This document shows positions 49,192 to 58,322 of a DNA stretch of 64,000 nucleotides, piece by piece. Where the stretch lies: NCBI RefSeq assembly GCF_000426245.1, contig NZ_AUEZ01000046.1, positions 1 to 64,000 on the forward strand. The letters run 5' to 3'. Under the pieces are notes generated by a model. It did no database searches. It was not told the DNA's origin and worked only from the letters and a program-made list of their open reading frames with translations. A program made the translations under genes and the position numbers. Source of the stretch: Bradyrhizobium sp. Ai1a-2. Lineage in GTDB: Bacteria; Pseudomonadota; Alphaproteobacteria; Rhizobiales; Xanthobacteraceae. Within the stretch, counting starts at the first letter, position 1, and each line of letters begins with the position of its first letter.

Positions 49192-50373
49192 CTAGCCGGC
49201 GAATGCGGCAATCTCCGCTTCGGACAGACCCGCCTCCTTGAGATAGCCGCGGGTGTGCTCGCCGAGCGTCGAGACTCGCTTTACGGCTGCAACCTTCGCG
49301 CCGGACATCCGGAACGGCAGGTTGACCACCTTGAAGGTCCCGCCGCCGTCCTCGACCTCGGCCAGGGCGCCGCGATGCGCAAGCTGCGGATCGGCCAGCG
49401 CCTGCTCCACCGTGCGATAGGCGGATGACGGCACGCCCTTCTCATTGAGCGCGGCGAGGCATTGCTCCGTCGTCACCCGGCGCGACCAATCCTCGACGCC
49501 ATCCATCAAGGCCGCCCAGTTTTCCCGGCGGTCGGAATATTTGGCGAATCGTGGATCGCTCACCCATTCGGGACGGCCGATCACCTGCATCAGGCTCTGA
49601 AACGTCTTCTCGCTGGCGATCGCCACCATGACGTAGCCGTCGGAGGTCTCAACCGGGCCGAACATCGGCCGCGCCGTCGGCTGCACCTTGAACTGCGCCC
49701 ACTGCACCTCATTCAAGGTCAGGCTCAGCATCGCTTCGAGCATGGAGACGTCGATGTGCTGGCCCTCCCCGCTGTGGTGCCGCTGATGCAGCGCCGCTCC
49801 GATCGCGCCGAACGCATAGACGCCGCTCAGCACGTCGGCAGTGTAGATGCCGCAATAGTCGGGCCTGCTCCGCCCGGCCTGGTAGGCCAGATGCGCCATG
49901 TCGTAGCCGGAGGCGGCGTGGATGACCGGGGCATAGGCGGGCAAGCCGGCCGACGGCCCGGTCTGGCCGTAGCCGGAGATCGAGCAGTAGATCAGGCGCG
50001 GGTTGAGCCCGCGCAGGCTGGCATAATCGAGCCTCAGCCGCTGCATCACGCCCGGGCGGAAGTTCTCGACCAGGATGTCGGCGGTCGGAACGAGTCGGCG
50101 GACCACCTCCGCTCCTTCCGCCGACTTCAGGTCAAGCGTCAGGCTCTTCTTGCCGACATTGAGCTGGCCGAAAGCAGTAGAGCAACGGTTGCGCACCGGC
50201 GGGCGGGTACGCATCATCTCGCCTTCCGCAGGCTCGATCTTGATGACTTCCGCTCCGAGGTCGGCAAGCATGCGCGTGCAATGAGGGCCGGCGATCGTGG
50301 TCGAAAAATCAAGCACGCGAAGGCCATCAAGGCTCTTTGTCAAATAGCCCTCATCGTTCTCGACTATCGTCAT
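49192..50373 (-). CDS. CaiB/BaiF-family CoA-transferase (class III)
   Basis: 393 residues from the ATG at 50373 (MTIVENDEGYLTKSLDGLRV) with AAGGAGC upstream. Class III CoA-transferase features: LDFSTTIAGPHCTRMLADLG, AEVIKIEPAEGEMMRTRPPV, VENFRPGVMQRLRLDYASLR, LIYCSISGYGQTGPSAGLPA, HYDMAHL-like ASGYDMAHLAYQAGR, and VMVAIASEKTFQSLMQVIGR. It moves CoA between carboxylic acids; donor and acceptor are not readable. No acyl-CoA dehydrogenase or ligase adjoins. Confidence 0.92.
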   Translation of the reverse strand: MTIVENDEGYLTKSLDGLRVLDFSTTIAGPHCTRMLADLGAEVIKIEPAEGEMMRTRPPVRNRCSTAFGQLNVGKKSLTLDLKSAEGAEVVRRLVPTADILVENFRPGVMQRLRLDYASLRGLNPRLIYCSISGYGQTGPSAGLPAYAPVIHAASGYDMAHLAYQAGRSRPDYCGIYTADVLSGVYAFGAIGAALHQRHHSGEGQHIDVSMLEAMLSLTLNEVQWAQFKVQPTARPMFGPVETSDGYVMVAIASEKTFQSLMQVIGRPEWVSDPRFAKYSDRRENWAALMDGVEDWSRRVTTEQCLAALNEKGVPSSAYRTVEQALADPQLAHRGALAEVEDGGGTFKVVNLPFRMSGAKVAAVKRVSTLGEHTRGYLKEAGLSEAEIAAFAG

Positions 50374-50419
50374 TCGCAAAGCTCCTTCGGCCGCACCTGT
50401 TGTCGGCGCGGCGCGAACC

Positions 50420-50475
50420 TAGAGCATGATCCGGAAAAGTGGAAACCGGTTTTCCGAAAGGATCATGCCCAAAGA
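50420..50475. repeat. GAGCATGATCCGGAAAAGTGG repeat, short copy
   Basis: TAGAGCATGATCCGGAAAAG, ACCGGTTTTCCGAAAGGATC and ATGCCCAAAGAAG form a hairpin of the 3666-3790 family, between the divergent CoA-transferase and glycogen synthase genes. Confidence 0.8.
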
Positions 50476-50602
50476 AGGTGGAGCGGCTTCTACAGGGAAG
50501 CGTCTGATCCAGACCGGACTGGGCGGGCCCTTTGATTTTGGTCAAAGGCAAACTGGACCCATTTTTGCATAGTCGTTTACAGGTTGGAGCGAGGCGCTTT
50601 TT

Positions 50603-52030
50603 TTGAGGGTCTTATTCATCACCACTGAGATGGACGATTTCGTCCGCGTCGGCGGCCTTGCCGCTGTTTCCGCCGCCCTTCCCCGAGCCCTGCGTCCCCT
50701 GAGCGATGTCCGGATCATGCTTCCCGGATATAGGGACGTGGTCGAGCAACTCACTCATATTGAAATCGTTGGCGAATGCGCGCCGCTTGCGGAGATGCCG
50801 GCATGCACGATCGGCCGCGCCGCGACTCGCGACGGCATGCCGGTCTACGTCGTGCTCTGTCCTCACCTCTACGACCGGCCGGGCAACCCTTACGGCGATG
50901 AGAGTGGATGCGACTGGCCGGACAACGACATCCGCTTCGGTCGCTTCGCGTCCGCCGCGGCAGAACTCGCCGCAGGCAGTCTGGACAAGAATTGGGCAGC
51001 CGACCTCGTCCACGCCAATGACTGGCAGGCTGCACTGGCGCCGGCCTATCTGGCCTGGCGCGGCGCGCGCATCCCGTCGATCCTGACCATCCACAACCTC
51101 GCCTATCAGGGGCTCTTCCCGAAGGAGTCGTTGCGGCGGATTGGCGCGCCGGAAAACTCCTTCCACATCGACGGACTCGAATTCTACGACAAGCTGTCCT
51201 TCCTCAAGGGCGGCATCGTCTATGCCTCGCATCTGACGACCGTCAGCGCGACCTATGCCAAGGAGATCACGACGCCGGAGCTCGGCTGCGGGCTCGAGGG
51301 CCTGCTCCGCATCCGCTCCAACGCCGCGCAGCTCACCGGCATCCTCAACGGCATCGACGAGAGCTGGGACCCGCGCTTTGACGCCAAGCTTGCGCAGCAG
51401 TTCAGCGCCGGTGACTGGGTCGGCAAGCAGGCCAATGCGGATTACGTCCGCAAGCAGTTCGGCCTTGCCGTCTCCCGCGGACCGATGTTCGGCCTGGTCG
51501 CCCGCCTCGTGCACCAGAAGGGCGTCGACCTCGTGCTGTCTGCGGCCGACGAGATCGTCGCGGCCGGCGGACAGATCGTCGTTACCGGCTCCGGCGAGCC
51601 CGCGATCGAGCAGGCGCTGGTGGAGGCGCACCGGCGGCGGCCGGACGCGATCGGGGTCGCGATCGGCTTCAACGACGCGCAGGCGCGGAGGATCTTTGCC
51701 GGCAGCGATTTCACGCTGATGCCGTCGCGCTTCGAGCCCTGCGGCCTCAGCCAGATGTATGCGCAGCGTTTCGGCTCACTGCCGATCGGCCACCAGACCG
51801 GCGGGCTGGCCGAGACCATCAAGGACGGCGAGACCGGATTTCTGTTCGCACAGCCGTCGGCGGCATCCTTCCTCGGCGGCGTGCGCCGGGCGTTCGATGC
51901 GTTCGTCGTCAAGGACCGGCTCGACACCATGCGCCGCAGCGCCATGGCGCGGAGCTTCAGCTGGAGCATCTCGGCCGCCCTGTACGGAGCGCTCTATCGC
52001 AAGCTGGCACTGCCGCAGGTCATCTCGTAG
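50603..52030 (+). CDS. glgA: Glycogen synthase-like glycosyltransferase (GT5) with altered nucleotide-sugar motif
   Basis: 475 residues from a TTG start (MRVLFITTEMDDFVRVGGLA). The GT-B fold matches bacterial GlgA: HANDWQAALAPAYLAWRG, TIHNLAYQGLFPKESL, SYP-like YASHLTTVSATYAKEI, LNGIDESWDPRFDAKL, ARLVHQKGVDLVL, PSRFEPCGLSQMYAQRFGSL and QTGGLAETI. The KTGGLADV motif of E. coli GlgA aligns to RVGGLAAV here: Lys15 is Arg15 and Asp21 is Ala21. Lys15 is known to contact ADP-glucose, so donor preference or affinity may differ. No glgBC beside it; a debranching enzyme lies 2 kb downstream on the other strand. Its TAG stop is the first triplet of a repeat. Confidence 0.87.
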   Translation: MRVLFITTEMDDFVRVGGLAAVSAALPRALRPLSDVRIMLPGYRDVVEQLTHIEIVGECAPLAEMPACTIGRAATRDGMPVYVVLCPHLYDRPGNPYGDESGCDWPDNDIRFGRFASAAAELAAGSLDKNWAADLVHANDWQAALAPAYLAWRGARIPSILTIHNLAYQGLFPKESLRRIGAPENSFHIDGLEFYDKLSFLKGGIVYASHLTTVSATYAKEITTPELGCGLEGLLRIRSNAAQLTGILNGIDESWDPRFDAKLAQQFSAGDWVGKQANADYVRKQFGLAVSRGPMFGLVARLVHQKGVDLVLSAADEIVAAGGQIVVTGSGEPAIEQALVEAHRRRPDAIGVAIGFNDAQARRIFAGSDFTLMPSRFEPCGLSQMYAQRFGSLPIGHQTGGLAETIKDGETGFLFAQPSAASFLGGVRRAFDAFVVKDRLDTMRRSAMARSFSWSISAALYGALYRKLALPQVIS

Positions 52031-52117
52031 CCCGGGTGAAGCGAAGCGCAACCCGGGAGCCCCTGCATCCATAGTTCACCAGCGGTCCCGGGTTACGCTG
52101 CGCTTCACCCGGGCTAC
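52027..52117. repeat. GTAGCCCGGGTGAAGCG...CCCGGGCTAC repeat, copy 2
   Basis: GTAGCCCGGGTGAAGCGAAG and CTGCGCTTCACCCGGGCTAC are inverted arms. The T-A-G at 52028-52030 inside the left arm is the stop codon of glgA, so the element forms the 3-prime end of that gene and also the end of the convergent MFS gene's downstream region. Confidence 0.88.
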
Positions 52118-52122
52118 GGGAG

Positions 52123-53466
52123 TCACGCTGGCGCCGTTCGTCGCGTCTCGGGCATGATCAGCAGGATCATCAGGAGGCCGAGCGCGGCGATGCCCGCGAG
52201 GCCCAGGAAAGCGATATTGCTGCCGAACTTGTCGCTGACATAGCCGGCGATCACCGTGCTTAGCGATGCGCCGATCCCGACCGCGGTGCCGACGATGCCC
52301 TGCGCCAGGTTGAAATGCCCGCTGCCGAAGGCGACGTCGGCCACGATCAGGGGCACCATGACGCTGAACACGGCCGCAGTAATGCCGTCGAAGATCTGCA
52401 CGGCCACCAGCAGATAGGGATCGTGCACTGTCGCAAACAGCACGCCGCGGATCACGAGCGCGCCGAAGGCCAGCAGCAGCAAGGGACGCCGGCCCCAGGC
52501 CTGCGCCTTGCGCCCGACTGAAGGTGAAGCAAGCGCCACGATCGCCTGCGGCACAATGATGCAGGCCGCGATCAGGACCGGCGCCCACTGGCTGGATCGC
52601 ATCGTCACCACGCCCGCCATCAGCGGCAGCATCGCCGCGTTCGCGAGCTGGAACAGGAGCATGCTGACGGCGAAGATCAGCAATGCCCGCTTGCTGCACA
52701 AAGCGAGCACGCTGGTCGCTTTCTTGTCGGGCACCTCGCGCACGACCGCACCATGGGCCTGCGCGACGTCGATCTCCTTCTCGCGGATCCGCGACAGCGC
52801 GATCAAGGTCGGCATCGCCAGGATGAAGGTGACCAGGAACACGGAGCGGCTCGAGACCAGGTAACCGGCGGCGCCCATCAGTGCTGCCGCCGAGCCATTG
52901 CCGAGCGAAGCGAAACGGGCATTGCGCCCGAGCCGCTCGCTGATCGCGAACGGCCCCACCAGGCCGAGGCTGATCGCCGCGATCGCCGGGCCGAGCACGC
53001 AGCTTGCGAGCGCGTGCAGGGTCGCCGCCGCCACCACGATCGGGAAGATCGGCCACACCGCATAGGCCAGCGCGGCGCAGCCGATGGTCGCGACCGCGAG
53101 CCCGGCGACCATTTTTTCGGAGCGCGCCGCATCGACGATGGCGCCGCCCGGCATCTGCCCCAGCAACGCGATGATGCCGCCGATCGAGAGCACGAAGCCG
53201 ATCTCGACCTGGGTCCATTTCTGCGTGGTCAGATAGACCGCCACGAACGGGCCGAACCCGGTCTGCACGTCGGCCAGGAAGAAGATGAACCAGTCGAGGC
53301 CGCGCTGGCTCTGGGATGAAGGTTGGCGCGACGGCTCTGGACTCGGCAACTCCGGCACCAGCGGGGCGCCGTGATCGTCCGCCGTCGACCGCCTGCGATC
53401 GCCGCCAATCCTGTCCGTTAACGAGGAGGGACGAGCGATCAATGTATCTCCGACTTTAATGGTCAT
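52123..53466 (-). CDS. MFS transporter
   Basis: 447 residues: a ~55-residue polar N-terminus (SLTDRIGGDRRRSTADDHGA) and then 12 helices with the cytosolic motif PGGAIVDAARSEK after helix 2 and GRKAQAWGRRPLLLLAFG after helix 8. LSIGGIIALLGQMPGGAIVD and AQGIVGTAVGIGASLSTVIA are typical helices. Substrate unknown. It overlaps the PRC-barrel gene by 11 bases, so translation is coupled. Confidence 0.87.
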   Translation of the reverse strand: MTIKVGDTLIARPSSLTDRIGGDRRRSTADDHGAPLVPELPSPEPSRQPSSQSQRGLDWFIFFLADVQTGFGPFVAVYLTTQKWTQVEIGFVLSIGGIIALLGQMPGGAIVDAARSEKMVAGLAVATIGCAALAYAVWPIFPIVVAAATLHALASCVLGPAIAAISLGLVGPFAISERLGRNARFASLGNGSAAALMGAAGYLVSSRSVFLVTFILAMPTLIALSRIREKEIDVAQAHGAVVREVPDKKATSVLALCSKRALLIFAVSMLLFQLANAAMLPLMAGVVTMRSSQWAPVLIAACIIVPQAIVALASPSVGRKAQAWGRRPLLLLAFGALVIRGVLFATVHDPYLLVAVQIFDGITAAVFSVMVPLIVADVAFGSGHFNLAQGIVGTAVGIGASLSTVIAGYVSDKFGSNIAFLGLAGIAALGLLMILLIMPETRRTAPA

Positions 53467-53935
53467 ATTGCCATGGACGCAAACTGCCGGCAGCGCCGAG
53501 CACGATGAGGGGCGTATCCTCCTTGTATTCCGGCGCCGCGCTCACCTGCTCCTTGGTCAGTTCGAGCGTGATACTGTCGCTCTTGTTGGCGACCTTGCCG
53601 AAATGCAGCGCGTTCCAGTCAACGACGATCTTGCGGCTGCCGACACCGAGGAAGCCGCCGAAGTCGATCACGGCGGCGCGCACGGTGCCCTCGCGATCGA
53701 CGATGACGTCGACGATCCGTCCCATGTCCTCATTGGCGGCGCTGCGCACGTCGCGCCCGAGAATGCCATGCGCATCCCTGGCGCCGATCACCGTCACCGA
53801 GGGCGGAGGCGCCGGTTCCTTTTGCGCAGCCGGGGGTTTGGCCGGCGGCGGTGCCGCCGGATCATCGGCCGCTTGTGCGGCCGCAATTGCGGCAAAGGCC
53901 GCAGCAATAATTGTCATCACCATGCTCGCCCACAT
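53456..53935 (-). CDS. PRC-barrel domain protein with signal peptide
   Basis: 159 residues from MWASMVMTIIAAAFAAIAAA; the ATG at 53935 has GGAGG upstream. A signal peptide ends near AQA-ADD, followed by a Pro/Ala-rich linker (PAAPPPAKPPAAQKEPAPPP) and a PRC-barrel (ILGRDVRSAANEDMGRIVDV, VIVDREGTVRAAVIDFGGFL, GVGSRKIVVDWNALHF). Exported PRC-barrel proteins of this kind are common in Bradyrhizobium and often stress-associated, but their function is unknown. It begins 45 bases after the debranching-enzyme gene. Confidence 0.88.
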   Translation of the reverse strand: MWASMVMTIIAAAFAAIAAAQAADDPAAPPPAKPPAAQKEPAPPPSVTVIGARDAHGILGRDVRSAANEDMGRIVDVIVDREGTVRAAVIDFGGFLGVGSRKIVVDWNALHFGKVANKSDSITLELTKEQVSAAPEYKEDTPLIVLGAAGSLRPWQYDH

Positions 53936-53980
53936 TGGGGGCCTCCAAACCAGGAAAGAAGGTAGACATTTGGCCGACAT

Positions 53981-56182
53981 TCAATGCGTCAGCACGATCG
54001 ACACCTGGATTTGACCGCGTGTACGCAACACTTCCAGCGACACTTCGCCATCATGGCGGCGGACTCTCAGGTCGACGCTGGAGGCGCCGAGCTGCAGGTC
54101 GCGCAGGATCGCCTCATTTAGGAATTCCGGCAAGCGCGGATCGCGCAGCCTGATCTCGCCGCGCGCGGCGTCGAATTCGAGCCCCAGAGCCGCCTCCACC
54201 AGCGTGAAGGGGGTCGCGCTCGCCCAAGCCTGCGGCGCACAGGCTACCGGATAGAGCACCGGCCCGCGCCGCCGTTCGCGCTGGAACCCACAGAACAATT
54301 CGGGCAGCCGCCGCAAATCCATGTAGCTGGCGGCGTCGAACAGGCCCTTGAACAGATGCGCCACCGAATGCTTCAGCCCGTAGCGCGCGAAACCGAGCGC
54401 GATCAAGGCATTGTCGTGCGGCCAGATCGAGCCGTCGTGATAGGACATCGGATTGTAACGGACCTCGTTCCTGCCGACCGTGCGGATGCCCCAGCCCGAA
54501 AAGAAGCTCTGGCTCATCAGGTCGGCTGCGACCAGCCGCGCGCGGTCTTCCCGGACGATGCCCGTGAACAGGAGCTGGCCGGCATTCGAGGTCCGCACCC
54601 GGCACGGTTCCTTCTTGCCGTCGAGCGCCAGCGCATAGGTCCCGAGTTCCTCGCACCAGAAGGCGTCCTCGAAGCGCTGGCGCAGCGTCTCGGCCTCCTT
54701 GTCGAGCTTATCCGCCCTCTCGGCATAGCCGAGCTGGCGCGCTACCCTGGCCAGCAGCCGCTTGGCCGCGAACACATAACCCTGCACTTCGCAGAGCGCG
54801 ATGTAGCCTTCCGCCAGCCTGCCGTCGGCATGGAAGATGGCGTCGAAGGAATCCTTCCAGCCCTGGTTGGCGAGGCCCTGCTCGGTCGCGCGCTGATATT
54901 CGATGAACCCGTCGCCATCGGGATCGCCGGGGCCGTCGATCCATTGCAGCGCCGCCTCGATCGAAGGCCAGAGTTCCGCAAGCGTCGCTGCGTCGCCGGT
55001 GCGCTCGAAGTAATGGCCGGCCAGCAGCACGAACAGCGGCGTCGAGTCGACGCTGCCGTAATATTGCGCGAACGGCACCTCGCGCAGCGCCGCCATTTCG
55101 CCGCCGCGCATCTCATGCAGGATCTTTCCTGGCTCCGCATCGGAAAGCGGATCGACGCTCTTGGCCTGGAAGAACGCGAGCCGCTTCAACACCCCTTTCG
55201 CGATGCGCGGATCGATCCACAGCATCTGCAGCGCGGTGATCAATCCATCGCGGCCGAAAGTCGTGGAGTACCAGGGGATGCCCGCATAGGGATAGCGGCC
55301 CTGCGGCGTCTCCGTCATCAGCATGTTGAGGTCGGCCATCGCCTGGCACAGCACCTCGTTGAAGATGTTGTTCGAGGTCTCGATGGTCCCGGCCCCTGCC
55401 GTCGAGCGCCGCATCTCGCGGCGATGCGCGAGCAGGCCGCGGAAGAACGGCACCGGCTTGTGCATGATCGGCTTGTTGCAGGACACCGCGATGAAGAGCG
55501 AGGTGACCGCCTTCGGCGCCAGTTCGAAATGATAGGTCGCGGCATTGACCGCCAGCCGCGTCGGCTTGGGATCGAAATGCAGCGCCGTGACCCGTGACTG
55601 TTCGTCCAGTCCGACGTATTCGAGCACGACGTCGGTCGGGCCGAGCAATCTGCTTGAGCCGATGCCGCGCCGCGGCCGGCGCTCGCCGCGCACTTCGAAC
55701 AGATCGGCGAAATCATTGTCGAACAGCAAGGTGAGATCGAAGCTCGCCAGCCGATCGCCGTGATTTTGCAGGCCGATGCGCTGATAGGCGGTGCCGCGCC
55801 ACAGGAAGATCGAGCGCACGATGTGCAGCGTATCCTTCTGCAGCATCAGCCGGCCGTTGCGATAGACATCCGAATTGGTGAGATCGACGGTCAGCGCCGA
55901 ATTGTCGTCGCGCATGTTCGACCCGAGCAGCAGCGGCTGCACGTCGTCGAGCACCATTTCCAGCCGCGCGAGGTAGCGCGTATCGGCGTTGAACAGGCCA
56001 TCGGGGCCACCGGCGGAAGCGCCGATGTCGCCATGGCTGTCGAGCACGATGAAAGTGTCGTCATGCTTGAGCGACCGCCGCGGCCTCGCGGCGGGACCGG
56101 TCATCGGAATGTAGAAAGGCGATTCCGCGATTTGCTCGACGACGCGCGTGGTCGAAATTTGCGTAACGATCTCCGCTGCCAT
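53981..56182 (-). CDS. Amylo-alpha-1,6-glucosidase / glycogen debranching enzyme
   Basis: 733 residues. The N-terminal GDE_N_bis beta domain (~38-235: DDTFIVLDSHGDIGASAGGP, DGLFNADTRYLARLEMVLDD) is followed by an (alpha/alpha)6 catalytic barrel (YPYAGIPWYSTTFGRDGLIT, LQMLWIDPRIAKGVLKRLAF, GSVDSTPLFVLLAGHYFERT, QGWKDSFDAIFHADG, WPHDNALIALGFARYGLKHS). The GRDGLIT and WPHDN segments carry the acidic residues expected of such glucosidases. It would remove alpha-1,6 branches from glycogen-like glucans. It heads a likely operon with the PRC-barrel and MFS genes and faces the GT4/ABC-exporter genes upstream. Confidence 0.92.
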   Translation of the reverse strand: MAAEIVTQISTTRVVEQIAESPFYIPMTGPAARPRRSLKHDDTFIVLDSHGDIGASAGGPDGLFNADTRYLARLEMVLDDVQPLLLGSNMRDDNSALTVDLTNSDVYRNGRLMLQKDTLHIVRSIFLWRGTAYQRIGLQNHGDRLASFDLTLLFDNDFADLFEVRGERRPRRGIGSSRLLGPTDVVLEYVGLDEQSRVTALHFDPKPTRLAVNAATYHFELAPKAVTSLFIAVSCNKPIMHKPVPFFRGLLAHRREMRRSTAGAGTIETSNNIFNEVLCQAMADLNMLMTETPQGRYPYAGIPWYSTTFGRDGLITALQMLWIDPRIAKGVLKRLAFFQAKSVDPLSDAEPGKILHEMRGGEMAALREVPFAQYYGSVDSTPLFVLLAGHYFERTGDAATLAELWPSIEAALQWIDGPGDPDGDGFIEYQRATEQGLANQGWKDSFDAIFHADGRLAEGYIALCEVQGYVFAAKRLLARVARQLGYAERADKLDKEAETLRQRFEDAFWCEELGTYALALDGKKEPCRVRTSNAGQLLFTGIVREDRARLVAADLMSQSFFSGWGIRTVGRNEVRYNPMSYHDGSIWPHDNALIALGFARYGLKHSVAHLFKGLFDAASYMDLRRLPELFCGFQRERRRGPVLYPVACAPQAWASATPFTLVEAALGLEFDAARGEIRLRDPRLPEFLNEAILRDLQLGASSVDLRVRRHDGEVSLEVLRTRGQIQVSIVLTH

Positions 56183-56246
56183 TTAGACCTCGAGCGCTTC
56201 TCTCTCGGGTTGCGATGGACGCCGACTAATACGCAACTACCGTGGA

Positions 56247-58010
56247 TTAGGCCGCCTGAGTGGCGAGGCGGCCCATTTCGCGCACGACCAGTTCGCGGTA
56301 TGGCCCCCTGCCCTGCACGAGGATATCGGGCGGCCCGTCCTCGACAATGCGGCCGCCCTGCAGCACGACCACGCGATCGAAGCTGCGCAGCGTGGCCAGA
56401 CGATGGGCGATCGCGACCACAGTGCGCCCGCGCATCAAGCGCGACAACGCTTCACGTATGGCCTCCTCGGACTCGCTGTCAAGCGCCGCAGTCGCTTCAT
56501 CGAGCAGAAGGATCGGCGCGTCTTTCAAGAACGCACGGGCGATTGCGATGCGCTGGCGCTGGCCGCCCGACACTTTGATGCCGCGATCGCCGACGATGGT
56601 GTCCATGCCCTCCGGCAAATTCTCGATGAAGTCGCAGCGCGCCGCGATGGCCGCGCGCAGCACCTCGTCATCGGTGGCGTTCGGCCGTCCGTAGCGGATG
56701 TTTTCCAGGATCGAGCGGTGGAATAGCGAGATGTCCTGCGGCACCACCGAGATCGCTTCGCGCAGGCTCTGCTGGGTGACCCGCGAAATATCCTGGCCGT
56801 CAATGGTGATGCTGCCGCGCTCCACGTCGTAGAAGCGCTGCAACAGCGTGAACAGCGTCGATTTGCCGCCGCCGGATTGCCCGACCAGCCCGACCCGTTG
56901 GCCAGGCTGGATACGCAGGCTGAACTTGTCGAACACCTGCATGCCGCCGGGATACTGGAACGAGATGTTGTTGAAGGCGATTGCGGCTCCGCTCTTCATC
57001 AGCGGCTCGGCCTCCGGGTGATCCTTCAGTTCGTGCGGCACGAGCAGCGTCGCAAGCGCCTCCATCAGGCGGGCGACATGCTGGGTGGCATCGACCAGCG
57101 CCACGGCCAGATCGCGCGTCGCGCTCAGGATGCAGATCCCGAGCGTGCAGACCAGCACCACGTCGCCGGTGGTGGCGGTGCCCTGCTGCCAAAGGTTGAT
57201 CGCCCAGGCCAGCATGCAGATGGTGAGGACCACGGTCACCCCCGCATGGGTGAGCCGCAGCTTTTCGAGATAGCGCAGGCTGCGTCCGCGGGCGGTCAGT
57301 TCCCGGTTCACGGTGGCATCGAACCGGGCGTGCTCGAAGCTCAGTCCGCAGAACGCGCGCACCAGCGGCATGTTGTTGATCACGTCAACCATCTCGCCAT
57401 CCACGGCGGCGGCCTTGTTGGCAAAATCATCGTGCAGCGGCCGGCCGGCGGCCGCCATCCGGAACATCCCGAACACCATGGTTCCCGCAATGACGATCAG
57501 CACCGCCGACATCGTCGCGCTCACGGTCGCTATCAGCGCGATCGCCGCGAAGGTGGCGACGCAGGGTGGCAGCACGTTCCAGACAAACATGTTCTCGACC
57601 GTGTAGACCGCGTTCGAGGTCGCGGTGATGCGGCTGGTCAGCATGCCCGGCAGGCGGTCGCTGAAATAGCTCGGCGCGTGGCCTGTGAGGTGGCGGAACA
57701 GATCGCGGCGGAGGTCGCCGGTGACGCCCACGAAGGCGTAGCTCGCGATCCAGCTTGCGATCCGCCACAGAAAATTATCTGCCGCGATCAGGGACATGAG
57801 CAGAACGAATGCCAGCCATACGCCGCTGGCCTTGGCCGGACCGCCCGACAGGCTGTCGACCAGGTTCTTCACCCCGTATTGCGTGCCCACCGAGCAGGCA
57901 ACCGCACCGAGAACGCACCCCAATATCACGGCGTGTGATGCGGGCCGCCGCCGCAGATAGCGCAGCACAAAGGGAAAGGGGCGGTGCGCGTATCCTGAAA
58001 GATTGTCCAT
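56247..58010 (-). CDS. ABC exporter, fused membrane and ATP-binding domains
   Basis: 587 residues from MDNLSGYAHRPFPFVLRYLR (ATG at 58010; a TTG four codons earlier is weaker). Six helices form the exporter domain (~20-320), then the ATPase: Walker A GQSGGGKSTLFTLLQRFYDV, Q-loop VVPQDISLFHRSILENIRYG, signature VSGGQRQRIAIARAFL, Walker B ILLLDEATAALDSESE and H-loop VVAIAHRLATL. It dimerises to export a lipid, glycan or peptide; the neighbouring glycan genes suggest a carbohydrate-linked substrate. It ends 64 bases before the debranching-enzyme gene on the same strand and may be its operon partner. Confidence 0.9.
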   Translation of the reverse strand: MDNLSGYAHRPFPFVLRYLRRRPASHAVILGCVLGAVACSVGTQYGVKNLVDSLSGGPAKASGVWLAFVLLMSLIAADNFLWRIASWIASYAFVGVTGDLRRDLFRHLTGHAPSYFSDRLPGMLTSRITATSNAVYTVENMFVWNVLPPCVATFAAIALIATVSATMSAVLIVIAGTMVFGMFRMAAAGRPLHDDFANKAAAVDGEMVDVINNMPLVRAFCGLSFEHARFDATVNRELTARGRSLRYLEKLRLTHAGVTVVLTICMLAWAINLWQQGTATTGDVVLVCTLGICILSATRDLAVALVDATQHVARLMEALATLLVPHELKDHPEAEPLMKSGAAIAFNNISFQYPGGMQVFDKFSLRIQPGQRVGLVGQSGGGKSTLFTLLQRFYDVERGSITIDGQDISRVTQQSLREAISVVPQDISLFHRSILENIRYGRPNATDDEVLRAAIAARCDFIENLPEGMDTIVGDRGIKVSGGQRQRIAIARAFLKDAPILLLDEATAALDSESEEAIREALSRLMRGRTVVAIAHRLATLRSFDRVVVLQGGRIVEDGPPDILVQGRGPYRELVVREMGRLATQAA

Positions 58011-58222
58011 GAGCGCCTGCAAACCTGTTGAGCAGTAAGGTGAATTTTCTTAGGACACCGCCCCGCACACGATTCCGTGAGGGACGATGATCGATGTTTC
58101 GTATGGCGAGGCCATCACTGCGCAACAATTCTGCAGCACCGATAGTTGCGAAAATTTGTTCGCGGCAGATGGCATCAGCAAGACCACACTGTGAAGGAAG
58201 AAAGAACGACCCACACAGCTAA

Positions 58223-58251
58223 GGAACTTCGCACGTGCGGGAACGTTCCCG
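58223..58251. promoter_or_regulatory. EcfG-type (general stress response) promoter and overlapping palindrome
   Basis: GGAAC (58223-58227), 16 bases, CGTT (58244-58247) exactly fits the alphaproteobacterial EcfG consensus GGAAC-N16/17-cGTT and points toward the GT4 gene at 58323. The perfect 14-bp palindrome CGGGAACGTTCCCG (58238-58251) overlaps it. Read on the other strand, GGAAC (58249-58245), 16 bases, AGTT (58228-58225) is a weaker reverse copy directed toward the ABC exporter gene, so the site may fire both ways. Confidence 0.7.
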
Positions 58252-58322
58252 TTACGGCATGCCGGTGCCGGACAAATGGGGTTGGGCTTGATTATCCCAC
58301 ATCACACAGAGGAGACGAAAGC

